Part shown: piece by piece, positions 26,249 to 35,759 of the stretch
Layout of the letters: the number at the start of each line of letters is the position of its first letter
How positions within the stretch are numbered: position 1 is the stretch's first letter
Source: Epiperipatus broadwayi
Taxonomy: Eukaryota; Onychophora; Udeonychophora; Euonychophora; Peripatidae
Assembly (NCBI GenBank): GCA_028023455.1
Contig: JAQFVV010000111.1
Span: 2,917,909 to 2,981,908 of the forward strand
DNA length: 64,000 nt
Reading direction: 5' to 3'
Position numbers and translations under genes: made by a program
Notes under the pieces: generated by a model
The model's input: the letters and a program-made list of their open reading frames with translations, nothing else
Told to the model about the DNA's origin: nothing
Databases searched by the model: none

Positions 26249-26893
26249 ATTTTATTAAATATGTTTAAACTTAAATTGGCTGATGTTTGTCTTTGTGCTT
26301 TTGTCTCAATTGTCTAAACAATTTAAGATCTCTTGATTCTCCCTGAGTCTAGTCAGTGCAAACCATCATCATTATATATTCTGATCACAGTAAACAAATT
26401 TTCCAGATATCTAGTGATCTTGTGGAGCCCTCTGTATCAGAATAGATTGATAGATGAAATTAAAACCTTTTGTCTGGTACATAATATAGAATTTTTAGTG
26501 CAACCAATGTAAGGCTTCGAGTTTTTAAAGCCCATGTGAGATTTTGTTAGACAATTGAGAAAGATTTCAGGTATAAGAGGCAAGATTTAGTAGGTGGAGG
26601 TTCGGTTTTGTTAATTATTGCATGTATTTTGGAGCAGTTTGGTAGAATGGGGTTCGTCTTTTTTTAATGAAATAATTTAGAAAGTTAAAAAGAGTGTTTT
26701 CTAAAATGTCTGTCTGAGTTAATTTTTTGAAGAGTAAAATATAGTTCGTCTTTGTTATGAAATAATTTATAGAAAACAGTAAATAGCATTTTATTTGTTT
26801 TTAGATTTTTAGATTTTTTTTAAGAAGTTAGTATTGCAAATTTAGTCTGGTGCGAAAATTGGAATAGTTGAAAAAGAAGAGAGTGAGTCACAG

Positions 26894-27253
26894 ATGATGA
26901 TGAAGATGTTGATGAAGTTGGTAATAGAAATGAAGGAGGAAGTTAAGCAGGGCCAGCAGGCAATAAAGGAAGAAATGATTAGAGAAATGAAAGAAATGAG
27001 GGGTGAAATAACGGGAAGAGTAGAAGAAACTCAGGAAGTAGAAAAAGAAGTTGAGATGGAAACAAATAGGAAAAATGAATTGAGTGAAGAGAGTCAGGAA
27101 GTAGAAAAAGTTGAGGTCATACAAGAGGTAGAAGTTGAAGTAGCACAGGATAGTGCTAGGACAGAAAAGGTGGAAATAAAGTTAGAAATAAGCACAGATG
27201 GGTCACAAGTAGAAAGTGTGGTGGAAAATTTAGTAAATGTAAATAAAGCATGA
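26894..27253 (+). CDS. Gag-like coiled-coil frame in the LTR element
   Basis: A 119-residue frame starts MMMKMLMKLVIEMKEEV and is very rich in E, K, V and M. It shows heptad-like spacing of M, V, L and I over roughly residues 1-75, i.e. a predicted coiled coil. Many invertebrate Gypsy-type and related LTR elements have such a coiled coil at the start of Gag, where it promotes particle assembly; that is the basis of the call. It lies about 410 bp after the 5' LTR, where Gag is expected. No CCHC knuckle follows, and the downstream DNA to 27920 is closed by stops. Other possibilities: a chance acidic/basic low-complexity frame. The purine-rich composition of the plus strand here (GAA, AAA, GTA codons) is unlike the flanks. 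The overlapping minus-strand frame is a shadow. Confidence 0.55.
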   Translation: MMMKMLMKLVIEMKEEVKQGQQAIKEEMIREMKEMRGEITGRVEETQEVEKEVEMETNRKNELSEESQEVEKVEVIQEVEVEVAQDSARTEKVEIKLEISTDGSQVESVVENLVNVNKA

Positions 27254-27920
27254 GAAGAAAGTTATAAGGTAAAAACAGAAAAGCAGGCAGAAGAGTCTCT
27301 GCATGAAACTAAAAATAATTTGGTTTTAATAACTGTTTGTTGTGAATATGAATTTAAAAAAAGAAAAGAGTTAAAAAAAGAATAAGAAATATGATTTTAA
27401 AGCTGAAATAGAATCCATCTATAGAACAATCTTATTTAAAATGTTTGAAAAATGGATAGAATATAAAATTTTTCCACTTACTAGTGTTGATATGATCAGA
27501 AATAAAGTAGGAAAGGAGGAAGAATGGAAAGTTCCATTAGGAATAAAGGCTTTCAGACATATGAGCTAGAAAGCAAAACAGAATGTGAAAGAGACAAGAG
27601 AAAATTTTATAAGCTAAGAAAAGGCAAAAGAGTGAAAGTAGGTCATTTCAGGAAATTAGTAAACGGAATAAAAGAACCACCGGACAAAAGTTAAGGGTTC
27701 AGCATTTAGCAATGGGACGGATTGTTTTTAATACAAATAAAAAGATTTTGTTAACGGATTATGAAAATGGAAAATGTGAAATGAAATATTGTTTTGTTTT
27801 TCATGAGTGCGAGGCAAACGTTTGGCTGAATTTCTAAGAATATTTTTAAAGTGTTTATAGTTTTAAAAAAAAACAAGTTACAGAAATTTTTTTTTTTTTT
27901 TGATCACGTTTTGAGGCAGT

Positions 27921-30095
27921 TGAACCTGATTGAAATCCAATTAAGTTTTTTTAATTTTCACTAAACTTAATTTTTGTTTAAATCTTATTTAATGTCTAAA
28001 TTTTATTATTATTAAAAAAAAGAATACGTGTATCAAAATACACAAGCATTTATATGTAAAACAGATCATTTCAATGTTTGTCGATTTATTTTAAAATAGT
28101 TTTCTTATACCGCTTGTTTTTACTTTAAATCAATTTGATTTAAAAACAAGCAACCTAGCTAATTGCATTCCTGTGGCTTTTATGTTAATTATTGTAAACA
28201 ATTCTAAAAGCGGAGATTTGATTTCTATGTAGTTGTTTTCATTTCAATAATCCCTGGGTAGAATTCTTAGATAGATTGAGTGGGAGATTAATATTTGCCT
28301 TGCCTAAGGTGTAGAAATTGGACAACAAGGAAAGTGTTTCATGGGAAATGGAGCAATGTATAAATAGCCCCGAAAATTTGGAGTGTTAGTTAATTCATTA
28401 TTCATAACTAGACAAGCTGTTCCTCAAGTGAAAGTTTATCTCAACAGACATTTAAATTCTTAAAGGAAATTCGCTGTTATTTAAATCCTTTTGCTTGCAA
28501 CAAGATGAAAAATTCTATACGTGTTACCACCACCCGAATGGCTTGCTAACTCAACAAAAGATGGATCCCTAACTTCCAAATTTGCTCCAGTAATGCCTTG
28601 AACATCTAAAAGAAGCTCTAACCTCTTTACATCTACCTTGCCACTGTCTAAAGACCTGAAAATGAACTAAAATAATAGTGTGCACTCTATGTGAACATTG
28701 CTTTTACCAAAAGGTAACTATTTTCTTTTTTATTATTCCCAGGGTAAATTAATTCTCATTAAATCTCCACTCAGTCTAATCATAAATATGTATTCATAAG
28801 CTTAGGTAATTTATATAGCCTCATATTTAATATTTGCTGTGTTTTCTAATATTTTGTAGTGTGTCTTGGAATCTTAGTTTTAAGATTCCAAGTTACTGTC
28901 AATTTTTGTTTATTGGAGAGTGACGAGTGAGTTTTCTATTTTTATGTAAGACTTTTATAAATGCTTTGGCAGTCATGCCTTTTAAATGCTTACCTGTAAT
29001 TATGTTAATATTCAATAATTAATTTTAAACTCTATGTTTGCCCTATTGCTAAACCTCCAAAATCTTTTGGCTGGCGACTTTATTGTCTAATTTCCCGCAG
29101 GTGGGGATTTCGTTTCTTATATCTCTAAAAGCAGAAATTAGAATTGTTTTTCTTTGCAATTTTATAAGTCATCAGCAGGAAGATAAAATATATCCCTCTT
29201 TAAATTACAGGTGAGCAATACTTTCATTCTGCCAAAGTATTTAAACTTTTAATATTTTCGTACTCATGTGCACTCTCTGATAAATTTCTGTTTGTATTTA
29301 TTGTGAGTGCTTTAAATTTATCAGAGCATGTACTCAGAATTTGTTTGTAAGTTTATTTTCTTTAAATGCTGGGGCAGATGTAACTGTCTTTCTATTATTT
29401 ACTTGTCCCTTATTGAGACCTTTAATTATTAATTTTAAAGTAATTTTCACCAATCATTTGGCTGGGATTCACCAATTTTAATTGTTTTACTCCATTTCAA
29501 TCATATTTTTCGGTTGTTCTTGAGGTGGATCAATCACTGTTATTTTAAACATAGTAATAGGTGCAGCTCATACCGATATAAGGACATTCGGGGTCTGACC
29601 AAATTTTGGATCTCGAAAAGCTCATCGGCGCTGGTTTCTTTGATCTATTTCAAGGACGTATTGTTTAAGTATCTGAGAGTGAGAACCAATGTTTGAGGGA
29701 ATCCTCTGCTGAATGAAATTTACTTCCTCCCTTTTAAATTTGTTTATTAGAGAATCAGTAGATCTGCCAGAGCATTGCATTTAGTCTTTCTGGTACACGC
29801 CTGAGCTAATCATATTTGTTAACTTATAAACTTTTCTTATAAATTATTCTTCTCTGAATAAAATTTTATTAAATATGTTTAAACTTAATTTGGCTGACAT
29901 TTGTCTTTGTGCTTTTGTCTCAATTGTCTAAACAATTTAAGATCTCTTGTTTCTCCCTGAGTCTAGTCAGCGCAAACCATCATCATCATCTATTCTGATC
30001 ACAGTAAACAAATTTTCCAGATATGTAGTGATCTTGTGGCGCCCTCTGTATCTGAATAGATTGATAGACGAAATTAAAACCTTTCGTCTGGCACA
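27921..30095 (+). repeat. 3' LTR (2175 bp)
   Basis: Collinear with the 5' LTR over its full length, with scattered substitutions and small indels (for example an extra GCAATA near 29214). It ends GGCACA before the ATAG target copy. Confidence 0.85.
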
Positions 30096-30099
30096 ATAG

Positions 30100-31142
30100 A
30101 GAATATTGTTATAAAGAGTCTTGGATTCGAATTAGGCAAACAGTGTTTTTAATGGTACTGGAGGAATGTAAGGCCACACCTTATAATATATATATATATA
30201 ATTGCAATTAAAACCATTTGTATTACAAAGCTGCATAGTTATTAAATTATCAATCACAGCTTAATAAAATAAAATAAATTAGATTGCAATTTTATATGTT
30301 GTCATATGTGTGAGCATATATGAGATATATATTTGTCAACAAAAAACCATTGTTAAAACATTTTTTTTTATTGTTAAGATCATACTTTTATATTCACATA
30401 TTATAACACCTTAAAATTAATATTAGCATAGGTTTATGTATATTCATCAATATCTTTAAATTTAATATTTATAACTATTTGTCAATTTTAGTATTTTTTG
30501 TTTAGCTCATTGTATGATTTTATGGTAGTTGCAAGTATATATATATAGGCAACAATTTCATTATTTTATTTATTTTACAATTAGTGTAAACAAATTATTA
30601 TTTTATTTTGTTCTTAAATACAATTCAATTATATTGCTGTTTGGGCTCATTCCAAACATAACATATCATTAAAACTGAAAAGTCAACCCCCTGTAGGATA
30701 TGGTAATGAAAGTACACCAAAATAATAATGATCAGTGATAAAGATGTATCCAGAAGTGTCCTTTTTATAAGAAAGTGGCATTTAAGATTAATTTAAATTG
30801 GATCTATAAAAGAAGTAAAAATTGCGTTTGAAGTAAGGTTGAATTTAATTAATCTTCAGAGTGCAAATGCCATTTTGATCATCATTACCACTGTGTTTTA
30901 TATTTAATATGAACTATTACATTTTGACATTTCAAGCATTGTGACAATTTTGTGGATGCAGATAAATACAGTTGCACTTGGTGCAACAATAAGTGGCTTG
31001 ATTAACCTCACATCTGTACAGCCGCATATGACACCAAATGCTACAGGATTAATGAATTGAGCAAATATTAGGAAATAATGTTATATGTGACATGCATTAG
31101 GTGTGTCCAAATTAACATAGTGTTTAGAATAAGAAATAAGAT
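30100..31142. other. AT-rich DNA between the LTR and RTE elements
   Basis: Short (TA)n at about 30188-30201 and 30536-30547. Nothing else recognised. Confidence 0.5.
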
Positions 31143-31160
31143 CAGCAAGAATAATCATCA

Positions 31161-31427
31161 TCAACCATTATCAATCGACTGCAGGATGAAAGTCTTTCCA
31201 AGTTTAATCCATCTTCTCCGATCTTTAGCTTCTCTTCTCCACAACACCCCTGCACATTTTCTTATTTCATCCATCCATCTTACATGTGGTCTCTTTCTGG
31301 GTCTTTTACAATCTCTTGGAATCCAGTTTAAAATTTCAATTGTCCATCTATTATCATATCTTCTAGCAATATGTCCAGCCCAACTCCATTTCAATCTTTT
31401 AAATTTTTTCAATAAGGTCAGTAACAC
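31161..31427 (-). CDS. RTE C-terminal domain (frameshifted)
   Basis: Continues the reverse transcriptase after the frameshift: KRLKWSWAGHIARR, then RPHVRWMDEIRKCAGVLWRR, and ends IDNG-stop. RTE proteins lack RNase H and end in a short basic region of this kind. The same end is seen in the 5'-truncated fragment at 23823-23998. The first few codons overlap the preceding piece and are not authentic. Confidence 0.85.
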   Translation of the reverse strand: MLLTLLKKFKRLKWSWAGHIARRYDNRWTIEILNWIPRDCKRPRKRPHVRWMDEIRKCAGVLWRREAKDRRRWIKLGKTFILQSIDNG

Positions 31428-32349
31428 CTGTTTGTTGTCTTACCCATACATTGCATTTTCCATCTCTTCTTGTTACTCCCAACATACATCTCTCCATACT
31501 CCTTTGAGTGGTCTGAAGTCTCTGTATTGCTCTTCTATTAAGTGTCCAAGTCTCAGATCCATAAGTAAGAACTAGTAAAACACATTTGTTAAAAACCATC
31601 CTTTTCAAACACATAGGCATATTTCCTTTTAATATCAAGTTATTTCTACCAAAAGCACTCCAACCAAGTTTAATTCTATGATTAATTTCCTCCATTATGT
31701 TTCCATCTGTATTAATAATCTGACCAAGGTATTTGTAACTGTTAACTTCTTCTAATTCTTCATAATCAATCTTTATTTTCATATTTTGAGCAAATCGATT
31801 AAACATTACTTTAGACTTTTTAACATTTATCTTTAATCCTACTTTTCTACTTTCATCTGCTAACTCCTGCAACATTTCCTGTGGCTCTGAAGCATTATTT
31901 GAAAAAACAACTACATCATCTGCGAAATCTAAATGACTTAAATAATCTCCATTTACTTTCACTCCTTTAGTTTCCCATTTTAATCCACAAAATACTTGCA
32001 GTGGCACTGCTGTAAAGAGTTTTGGAGATATGGAGTCACCTTGTCTTACACCTTTCTCAATGTTGATTTTTCCAGTATCATTATGTAATCTAATTGTTGC
32101 TGTTGCATTTTCATAAATATTCTTTAAAATATGACAATATCCTGGATCTATACCTTGATGATCCAATGCTTTAATCACTGAAGAAATGTGTATAGAATCG
32201 AATGCCTTTTCATAATCTACAAATCCAAAACATAATGACAACTCATATTCATTTGTCCTTTCTATGACTTCTCTCAATACCTGGATATGATCTATTGTAC
32301 TAAAACCACTTTTAAATCCAGCTTGTTCTCTTGGTTGGTGGAAATACAA
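31399..32349 (-). CDS. RTE reverse transcriptase core (palm and thumb)
   Basis: In frame with the piece above; it is opened here at the first ATG but belongs to the same polypeptide. Motifs in order: REQAGFKSGFST (about residue 7), FVDYEKAFDSI with the first catalytic Asp (about 43), GVRQGDSISPKLF (about 100), LDFADDVVVF with the catalytic FADD box (about 140), YLGQIINTDG (about 207) and a following WSAFGRNN region. All three catalytic aspartates are present. The frame ends after GVTDLIEKI because of one extra T in a T-run near 31405; the sequence continues in another frame. Confidence 0.92.
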   Translation of the reverse strand: MYFHQPREQAGFKSGFSTIDHIQVLREVIERTNEYELSLCFGFVDYEKAFDSIHISSVIKALDHQGIDPGYCHILKNIYENATATIRLHNDTGKINIEKGVRQGDSISPKLFTAVPLQVFCGLKWETKGVKVNGDYLSHLDFADDVVVFSNNASEPQEMLQELADESRKVGLKINVKKSKVMFNRFAQNMKIKIDYEELEEVNSYKYLGQIINTDGNIMEEINHRIKLGWSAFGRNNLILKGNMPMCLKRMVFNKCVLLVLTYGSETWTLNRRAIQRLQTTQRSMERCMLGVTRRDGKCNVWVRQQTGVTDLIEKI

Positions 32350-32451
32350 AGTTCTCTGTAGACGAGTTGTAATTATCTTGGTAAAAATTTTATATAAAAC
32401 TGATAAAAGGCTGATAGGTCTGTAATTTCTAATATCTTCTTTATCACCTTT

Positions 32452-33030
32452 TTAAAATATTAATATTATTACTGCATTCTTCCAATCTTCCGGTACATCT
32501 TTATCATTTAGACATTTGGTATATAACTTTGCTAAAATTGTTTCTATTTCTTCACCTGCTTCTTTTAATATATCAATTATAATTCCATCATTTCCTGGAG
32601 CCTTTCCTTTCTTCATACACTTAATTGCATGTCTCACTTCTTCATTTAAAATTCTGGGCAATTCGGAAGATGTAATAGATATAGGAGGTACTTGTTCTTT
32701 ATTACTATATAATTCTTGATAAAAATCTTCTACCAATTTCATGATGTCATCTCTCTTTTTAGTAATAATTCCATCTTTTTTTTTTATTGCAGATATAAAT
32801 TTCCTACCAATACCAAAATGTTGTTTAACATTTTTGAGACTTTTATTTTCTTCTACAGCTTTCCTTGCTATTTCACAGTTATACTTTTTTATATCATTTT
32901 CAACTCTTTTCCGTACCATTTTACAAAATTCGAGATATTCAATTCTTTTTAATGCATCATTTTTGTATATCTTCATATTCCTTCTTTTCTTCATAAATTC
33001 TCTAGTCTCAGTAGAAATTTTATTAGTCAA
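32452..33030 (-). CDS. RTE linker and N-terminal reverse transcriptase (fingers)
   Basis: Same frame as the endonuclease piece; the apparent start is only the codon after the TAG, not a real initiation. It contains a basic linker (RETREFMKKRRN-like start), then the region NEEVRHAIKCMKKGKAPGND at about residues 130-150. That is the conserved KAPGxDGI block at the entry of non-LTR reverse transcriptases. It closes with WKNAVIILIF and a TAA created by a single base change relative to the second copy, which reads on at 59262 with lysine codons. Confidence 0.85.
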   Translation of the reverse strand: MTNKISTETREFMKKRRNMKIYKNDALKRIEYLEFCKMVRKRVENDIKKYNCEIARKAVEENKSLKNVKQHFGIGRKFISAIKKKDGIITKKRDDIMKLVEDFYQELYSNKEQVPPISITSSELPRILNEEVRHAIKCMKKGKAPGNDGIIIDILKEAGEEIETILAKLYTKCLNDKDVPEDWKNAVIILIF

Positions 33031-33033
33031 TTG

Positions 33034-34119
33034 CTACTTTTTTCTACCAGCTATGTTTGTTGCAGTTTTTAAAAGTGTATCAGTTATTTTCATATTAATT
33101 TCATTCAAATCTGTATCATGTTCAAAATCTCCTAACACTTGAAACCTATTTGTAAGTTCTAATTTAAATTCATTAGAATGTTTCTGAAGATTAGGAATAT
33201 CAACTGTAAATATTGTTTTTCTTAATAATTTTTGTCTTTCTAGTTTTACATTAACACGTAACTTACACCTTACTAATCGATGATCACTTCCTGTGTTAAA
33301 TTTATTAAGAACATTACAATCTTGAAATATGTATTTTCTGTTAGTCAAAATATAATCCAATTCTGCTGTACCTTCATTTGGATGCTTCCATGTCCATTTC
33401 CTTTTAACATTTTTCTCAAAAAATGAATTCATAATATAAAGTTTTTCTTTTTCTGCAAACTCCACAAGTCTATGTCCTCTCTCATTTCTATTACCATAAC
33501 CAAAATTACCTACAGCAATTTCATCTTTCATTTGTCTACCAATTCTAGCATTAAAGTCTCCCATAACAATTTTAAAATGTTGTTTACTCTGATCAAAAGC
33601 CTTTTGTACATCCATATAAAAATCTTCTACTACTTCATCACTATGGGGACTTGTTGGGGCATAAACCTGAATTATCTGCATTTGGTATCTGCTATTAAAT
33701 TGTATAACTAATCTTGCCACTCTGTCTGATACACCATCAATCTCCACAATATTGTTCTTCCACTTTTTATTTATAATGAATCCTACTCCACTTGTATTTC
33801 CAATACGTGTGCCTTTATAATAGAGTATATGTCCACTTTTTAAATCAATTGTTTCTTCTCCTTTTCTTCTAACTTCACAAAGTCCAATAATGTCCCATTT
33901 AAAATAAGACAGTTCTCCTTCTAATTCTTGCAATCTTCCTTCACTTGAAAGTGATCTGCAGTTGTAAGTACCTAAATAAAAAGTCGTCATCAAATGGCAG
34001 CCTGGATCCGCAATCAGGGGATTCTTAGCACCCTTCGCCTTCGACCACCAACCGCTGCCTTGGTTGGTGACTTTACAGCCTCCTGGGAATAAGGGCCATG
34101 CTTTATTTTTGTCTGTCAT
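33034..34119 (-). CDS. RTE apurinic-like endonuclease domain
   Basis: A 361-residue frame. Endonuclease/exonuclease/phosphatase motifs are visible in order: GTYNCRSL (about residue 50), GLCEVR with the metal-binding E (about 80), a VYAPTS block (about 152), MGDFNARIG (about 186) and GSDHRLV with the final catalytic histidine (about 278). This domain nicks the target DNA to prime reverse transcription. The N-terminal about 45 residues (PLFPGGCKVTNQGSGW) are conserved in the second copy (60636-60917), supporting the start near 34119. The frame ends in a TAG, after which the same frame continues into the reverse transcriptase part, so the stop is probably a point mutation in a once continuous ORF. 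The start is the first ATG after about 320 bp of 5' untranslated sequence. Confidence 0.9.
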   Translation of the reverse strand: MTDKNKAWPLFPGGCKVTNQGSGWWSKAKGAKNPLIADPGCHLMTTFYLGTYNCRSLSSEGRLQELEGELSYFKWDIIGLCEVRRKGEETIDLKSGHILYYKGTRIGNTSGVGFIINKKWKNNIVEIDGVSDRVARLVIQFNSRYQMQIIQVYAPTSPHSDEVVEDFYMDVQKAFDQSKQHFKIVMGDFNARIGRQMKDEIAVGNFGYGNRNERGHRLVEFAEKEKLYIMNSFFEKNVKRKWTWKHPNEGTAELDYILTNRKYIFQDCNVLNKFNTGSDHRLVRCKLRVNVKLERQKLLRKTIFTVDIPNLQKHSNEFKLELTNRFQVLGDFEHDTDLNEINMKITDTLLKTATNIAGRKK

Positions 34120-34455
34120 AATTGTATATATGTATTGGAAAAATATTTATCATTTACACAAACATTAATTCTGCCTTATCAGGCACTGAGAAGAAAGACC
34201 ATGGTGTTTCTTGATCTTAAACTCAAGGTAAAAAGCCAATAAACCACCACGCTGGCTAATGCATGTTAGTGAGCAGCCCATCCATGTTCATATACTATAT
34301 GAATAATCACATAGTAATAACAGCTGCAACGACAAGGACGTATGGAGCGGACATTAGGAATTTGCCCTGCTCGGTTCCTTTAAGGCCTCCAAGAGGAATC
34401 AAAGGGTCTCCTTTCAGTTAATAGCAAACTCCTTTCTGCAGCCAGCAAGAATAAT

Positions 34456-35417
34456 ATATATATATTGTACTGTATTTTATCCTAGTACAAATAGCGTTGG
34501 CTTTTTAAAAATTAAATTGATAAATTACTAACGAAAAATATATTTATTTTAATAAATTTAATCGATTAGTTTAAACAATGTGGGTATAGATATTTTTTAT
34601 GTGTGTTAAAAGAAATAAAAAAAGAGAGAATGAATGTAAAAAGTATAATAGAAACAAAAAAGGAAACTACTTTGTATTTTGTAAAATTAAAACAAACCGT
34701 TATCGCAAAGCCATCAGCAGTATAGAAACAAAGTCGTAGCATTCCTTCGGTAATTATAGATGGCAACTAAAAAAAAAAAAGGAAGACTTTGTGGGCTAAA
34801 TTCTTTTAAATTTGGTACATGTCGACAGGTGTCAATGGGGGAGTTGTGCAGAAAAAAAAAGAATAACACGTATCGCGGGGCAGCTTCTTTTTAGATCGTC
34901 CTTCCTGCAGAAATCAGTAAAAAAAAATAAACGTGAAGAAATTATGAAAGTGGGCCAAACTACTCTTACTAATAGGCTGAAGTATTAAGATGTGTGAGTA
35001 GTAGCAGTTCATTTGCTGGAGTTGCTTTGTACATGTATTGCAAACTACCTGAGTGAAGAAGCCATCTCCTACTAGAAACGTAAGGATCGTGAGAATACTG
35101 GGCAGTAGATCCATTCTAAAGAAATCCATGCATGGTCAACATTAGAAATCCTTTACACGAACATTTAAACTTACCGGTAAGTAACTTTATTAAATCAAAT
35201 ATTAGTGATCACTTTCTTAAACTCTTAAGCATGATGAACTGTCGCCATGAGTCGTACAAATAAGAGAAACAAATATTAGCTGTAGTTTTAACCTTTATTT
35301 GTTTTTGTTTTTTTATATTTTATTCTCTCGATTATATTAATGTTTTGTTTTGTATTAATAAAGTAAATATATGACTTACGTTGTTATTGATTCTTATAGT
35401 TCTAAATTCATTATAAC
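34456..35417. other. CpG-retaining region with a palindromic splice-donor-like sequence
   Basis: 34760-35260 has more CpG and G+C than the typical surroundings (ATCGCGG, GATCGTCC, GTCGCCATGAGTCGTAC). A perfect 14 bp palindrome, ACTTACCGGTAAGT (35168-35181), reads as a splice donor (GGTAAGT) on both strands. A minus-strand frame at 35129-34914 begins MDFFRMDLLPSILTILTFLV, signal-peptide-like, and meets a donor-like CAG/GTAGTT after about 25 residues. No gene can be proven. Confidence 0.35.
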
Positions 35418-35756
35418 TTAGATATTATTATAGTTCAAATAAATTGCCAACACTGTACTAAAACACAATCCTCCAAAGATTCCAGATAATTTTGTCGTAA
35501 CTAAATAAATAAAAGGGATTTGGTCAGTGGATTCTGATACAGAATCCTGGCGTCTTTCAAATAAATTAAAAGCTGGCTTACATAATCCCATTATTTTAGT
35601 AGTTACATTAGTTAAAAGGGCATTGTATGTCCAGTAAAAATAATTGCATCCATTAAATCTTACTGAATTGTCTGACGAAACAAATTTGATAGGACGTAAT
35701 TTGGTTACCGAGTACGAGTAGTTAATTCGTAAAAATCCTAATAGAGCAGTGGACAT
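35418..35756 (-). CDS. Hypothetical 112-residue protein or exon, possible C-terminal membrane segment
   Basis: Not recognised. The frame starts ATGTCCACTGC and ends at a stop at 35418. The composition is unlike the low-complexity chance frames elsewhere: it has W, C, R, D, G and S throughout. Residues about 80-107 (IPFIYLVTTKLSGIFGGLCF onward) are hydrophobic enough for one or two membrane passes; a charged stretch ERRQDSVSESTD precedes it. There is no overlap with recognised transposons, and it lies in the same CpG-retaining patch as 34760-35260. Against a gene: no promoter, no homologous motif, and a frame of this length is expected occasionally by chance over 64 kb. It could also be one exon of a host gene. 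Confidence 0.35.
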   Translation of the reverse strand: MSTALLGFLRINYSYSVTKLRPIKFVSSDNSVRFNGCNYFYWTYNALLTNVTTKIMGLCKPAFNLFERRQDSVSESTDQIPFIYLVTTKLSGIFGGLCFSTVLAIYLNYNNI

Positions 35757-35759
35757 TAC

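Larger units (their letters stand above)
24316..26481 (+). repeat. 5' LTR (2166 bp)
   Basis: Starts TGAACC, ends TACA. Holds a TATA box, a promoter-proximal GC-containing patch, a poly(A) signal and two strong hairpins. The length is large for an LTR, so either the U5 or the R part must be long (about 1.7 kb after the TATA box). Confidence 0.85.
24316..30095 (+). mobile_element. LTR retrotransposon with long LTRs and degenerate internal region
   Basis: Two direct repeats (24316-26481 and 27921-30095) both begin TGAACCTGATT and end GGYACA, so they have the canonical TG...CA ends. The element is flanked by a 4 bp duplication, ATAG (24312-24315 and 30096-30099). The internal part is only about 1.44 kb and contains one gag-like coiled-coil frame. 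No protease, reverse transcriptase or integrase was seen, so it cannot move by itself. A primer-binding site and a convincing polypurine tract were not identified. The orientation follows from a TATA box and AATAAA signals on the plus strand. The LTRs differ at roughly 3% of positions over the first 250 bp by eye, suggesting a fairly recent insertion. Confidence 0.85.
31143..34455 (-). mobile_element. Full-length RTE-type LINE with 13 bp target duplication
   Basis: CAGCAAGAATAAT occurs at 31143-31155 and 34443-34455. The element between (31156-34442, 3287 bp) has the length, gene order and simple 3' end of RTE elements. On the minus strand it encodes an AP-type endonuclease, then reverse transcriptase, then a short C-terminal domain, and ends in TGATGATGAT-type sequence. 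The single ORF is broken by an in-frame TAG at 33036-33034, a TAA at about 32454-32452 and a frameshift near 31405. It is therefore defective but close to intact. A second copy lies at 57835-61218, with fragments at 23823-23998 and 61603-61707. Confidence 0.92.

Noticed and set aside
26888-27124. Minus-strand F/H-rich frame
   Set aside because: Shadow of the gag-like coiled-coil frame.
31078-33711. Plus-strand frames of 165, 133, 79, 78 and 67 residues
   Set aside because: Shadows of the minus-strand RTE polyprotein, which has all catalytic motifs.
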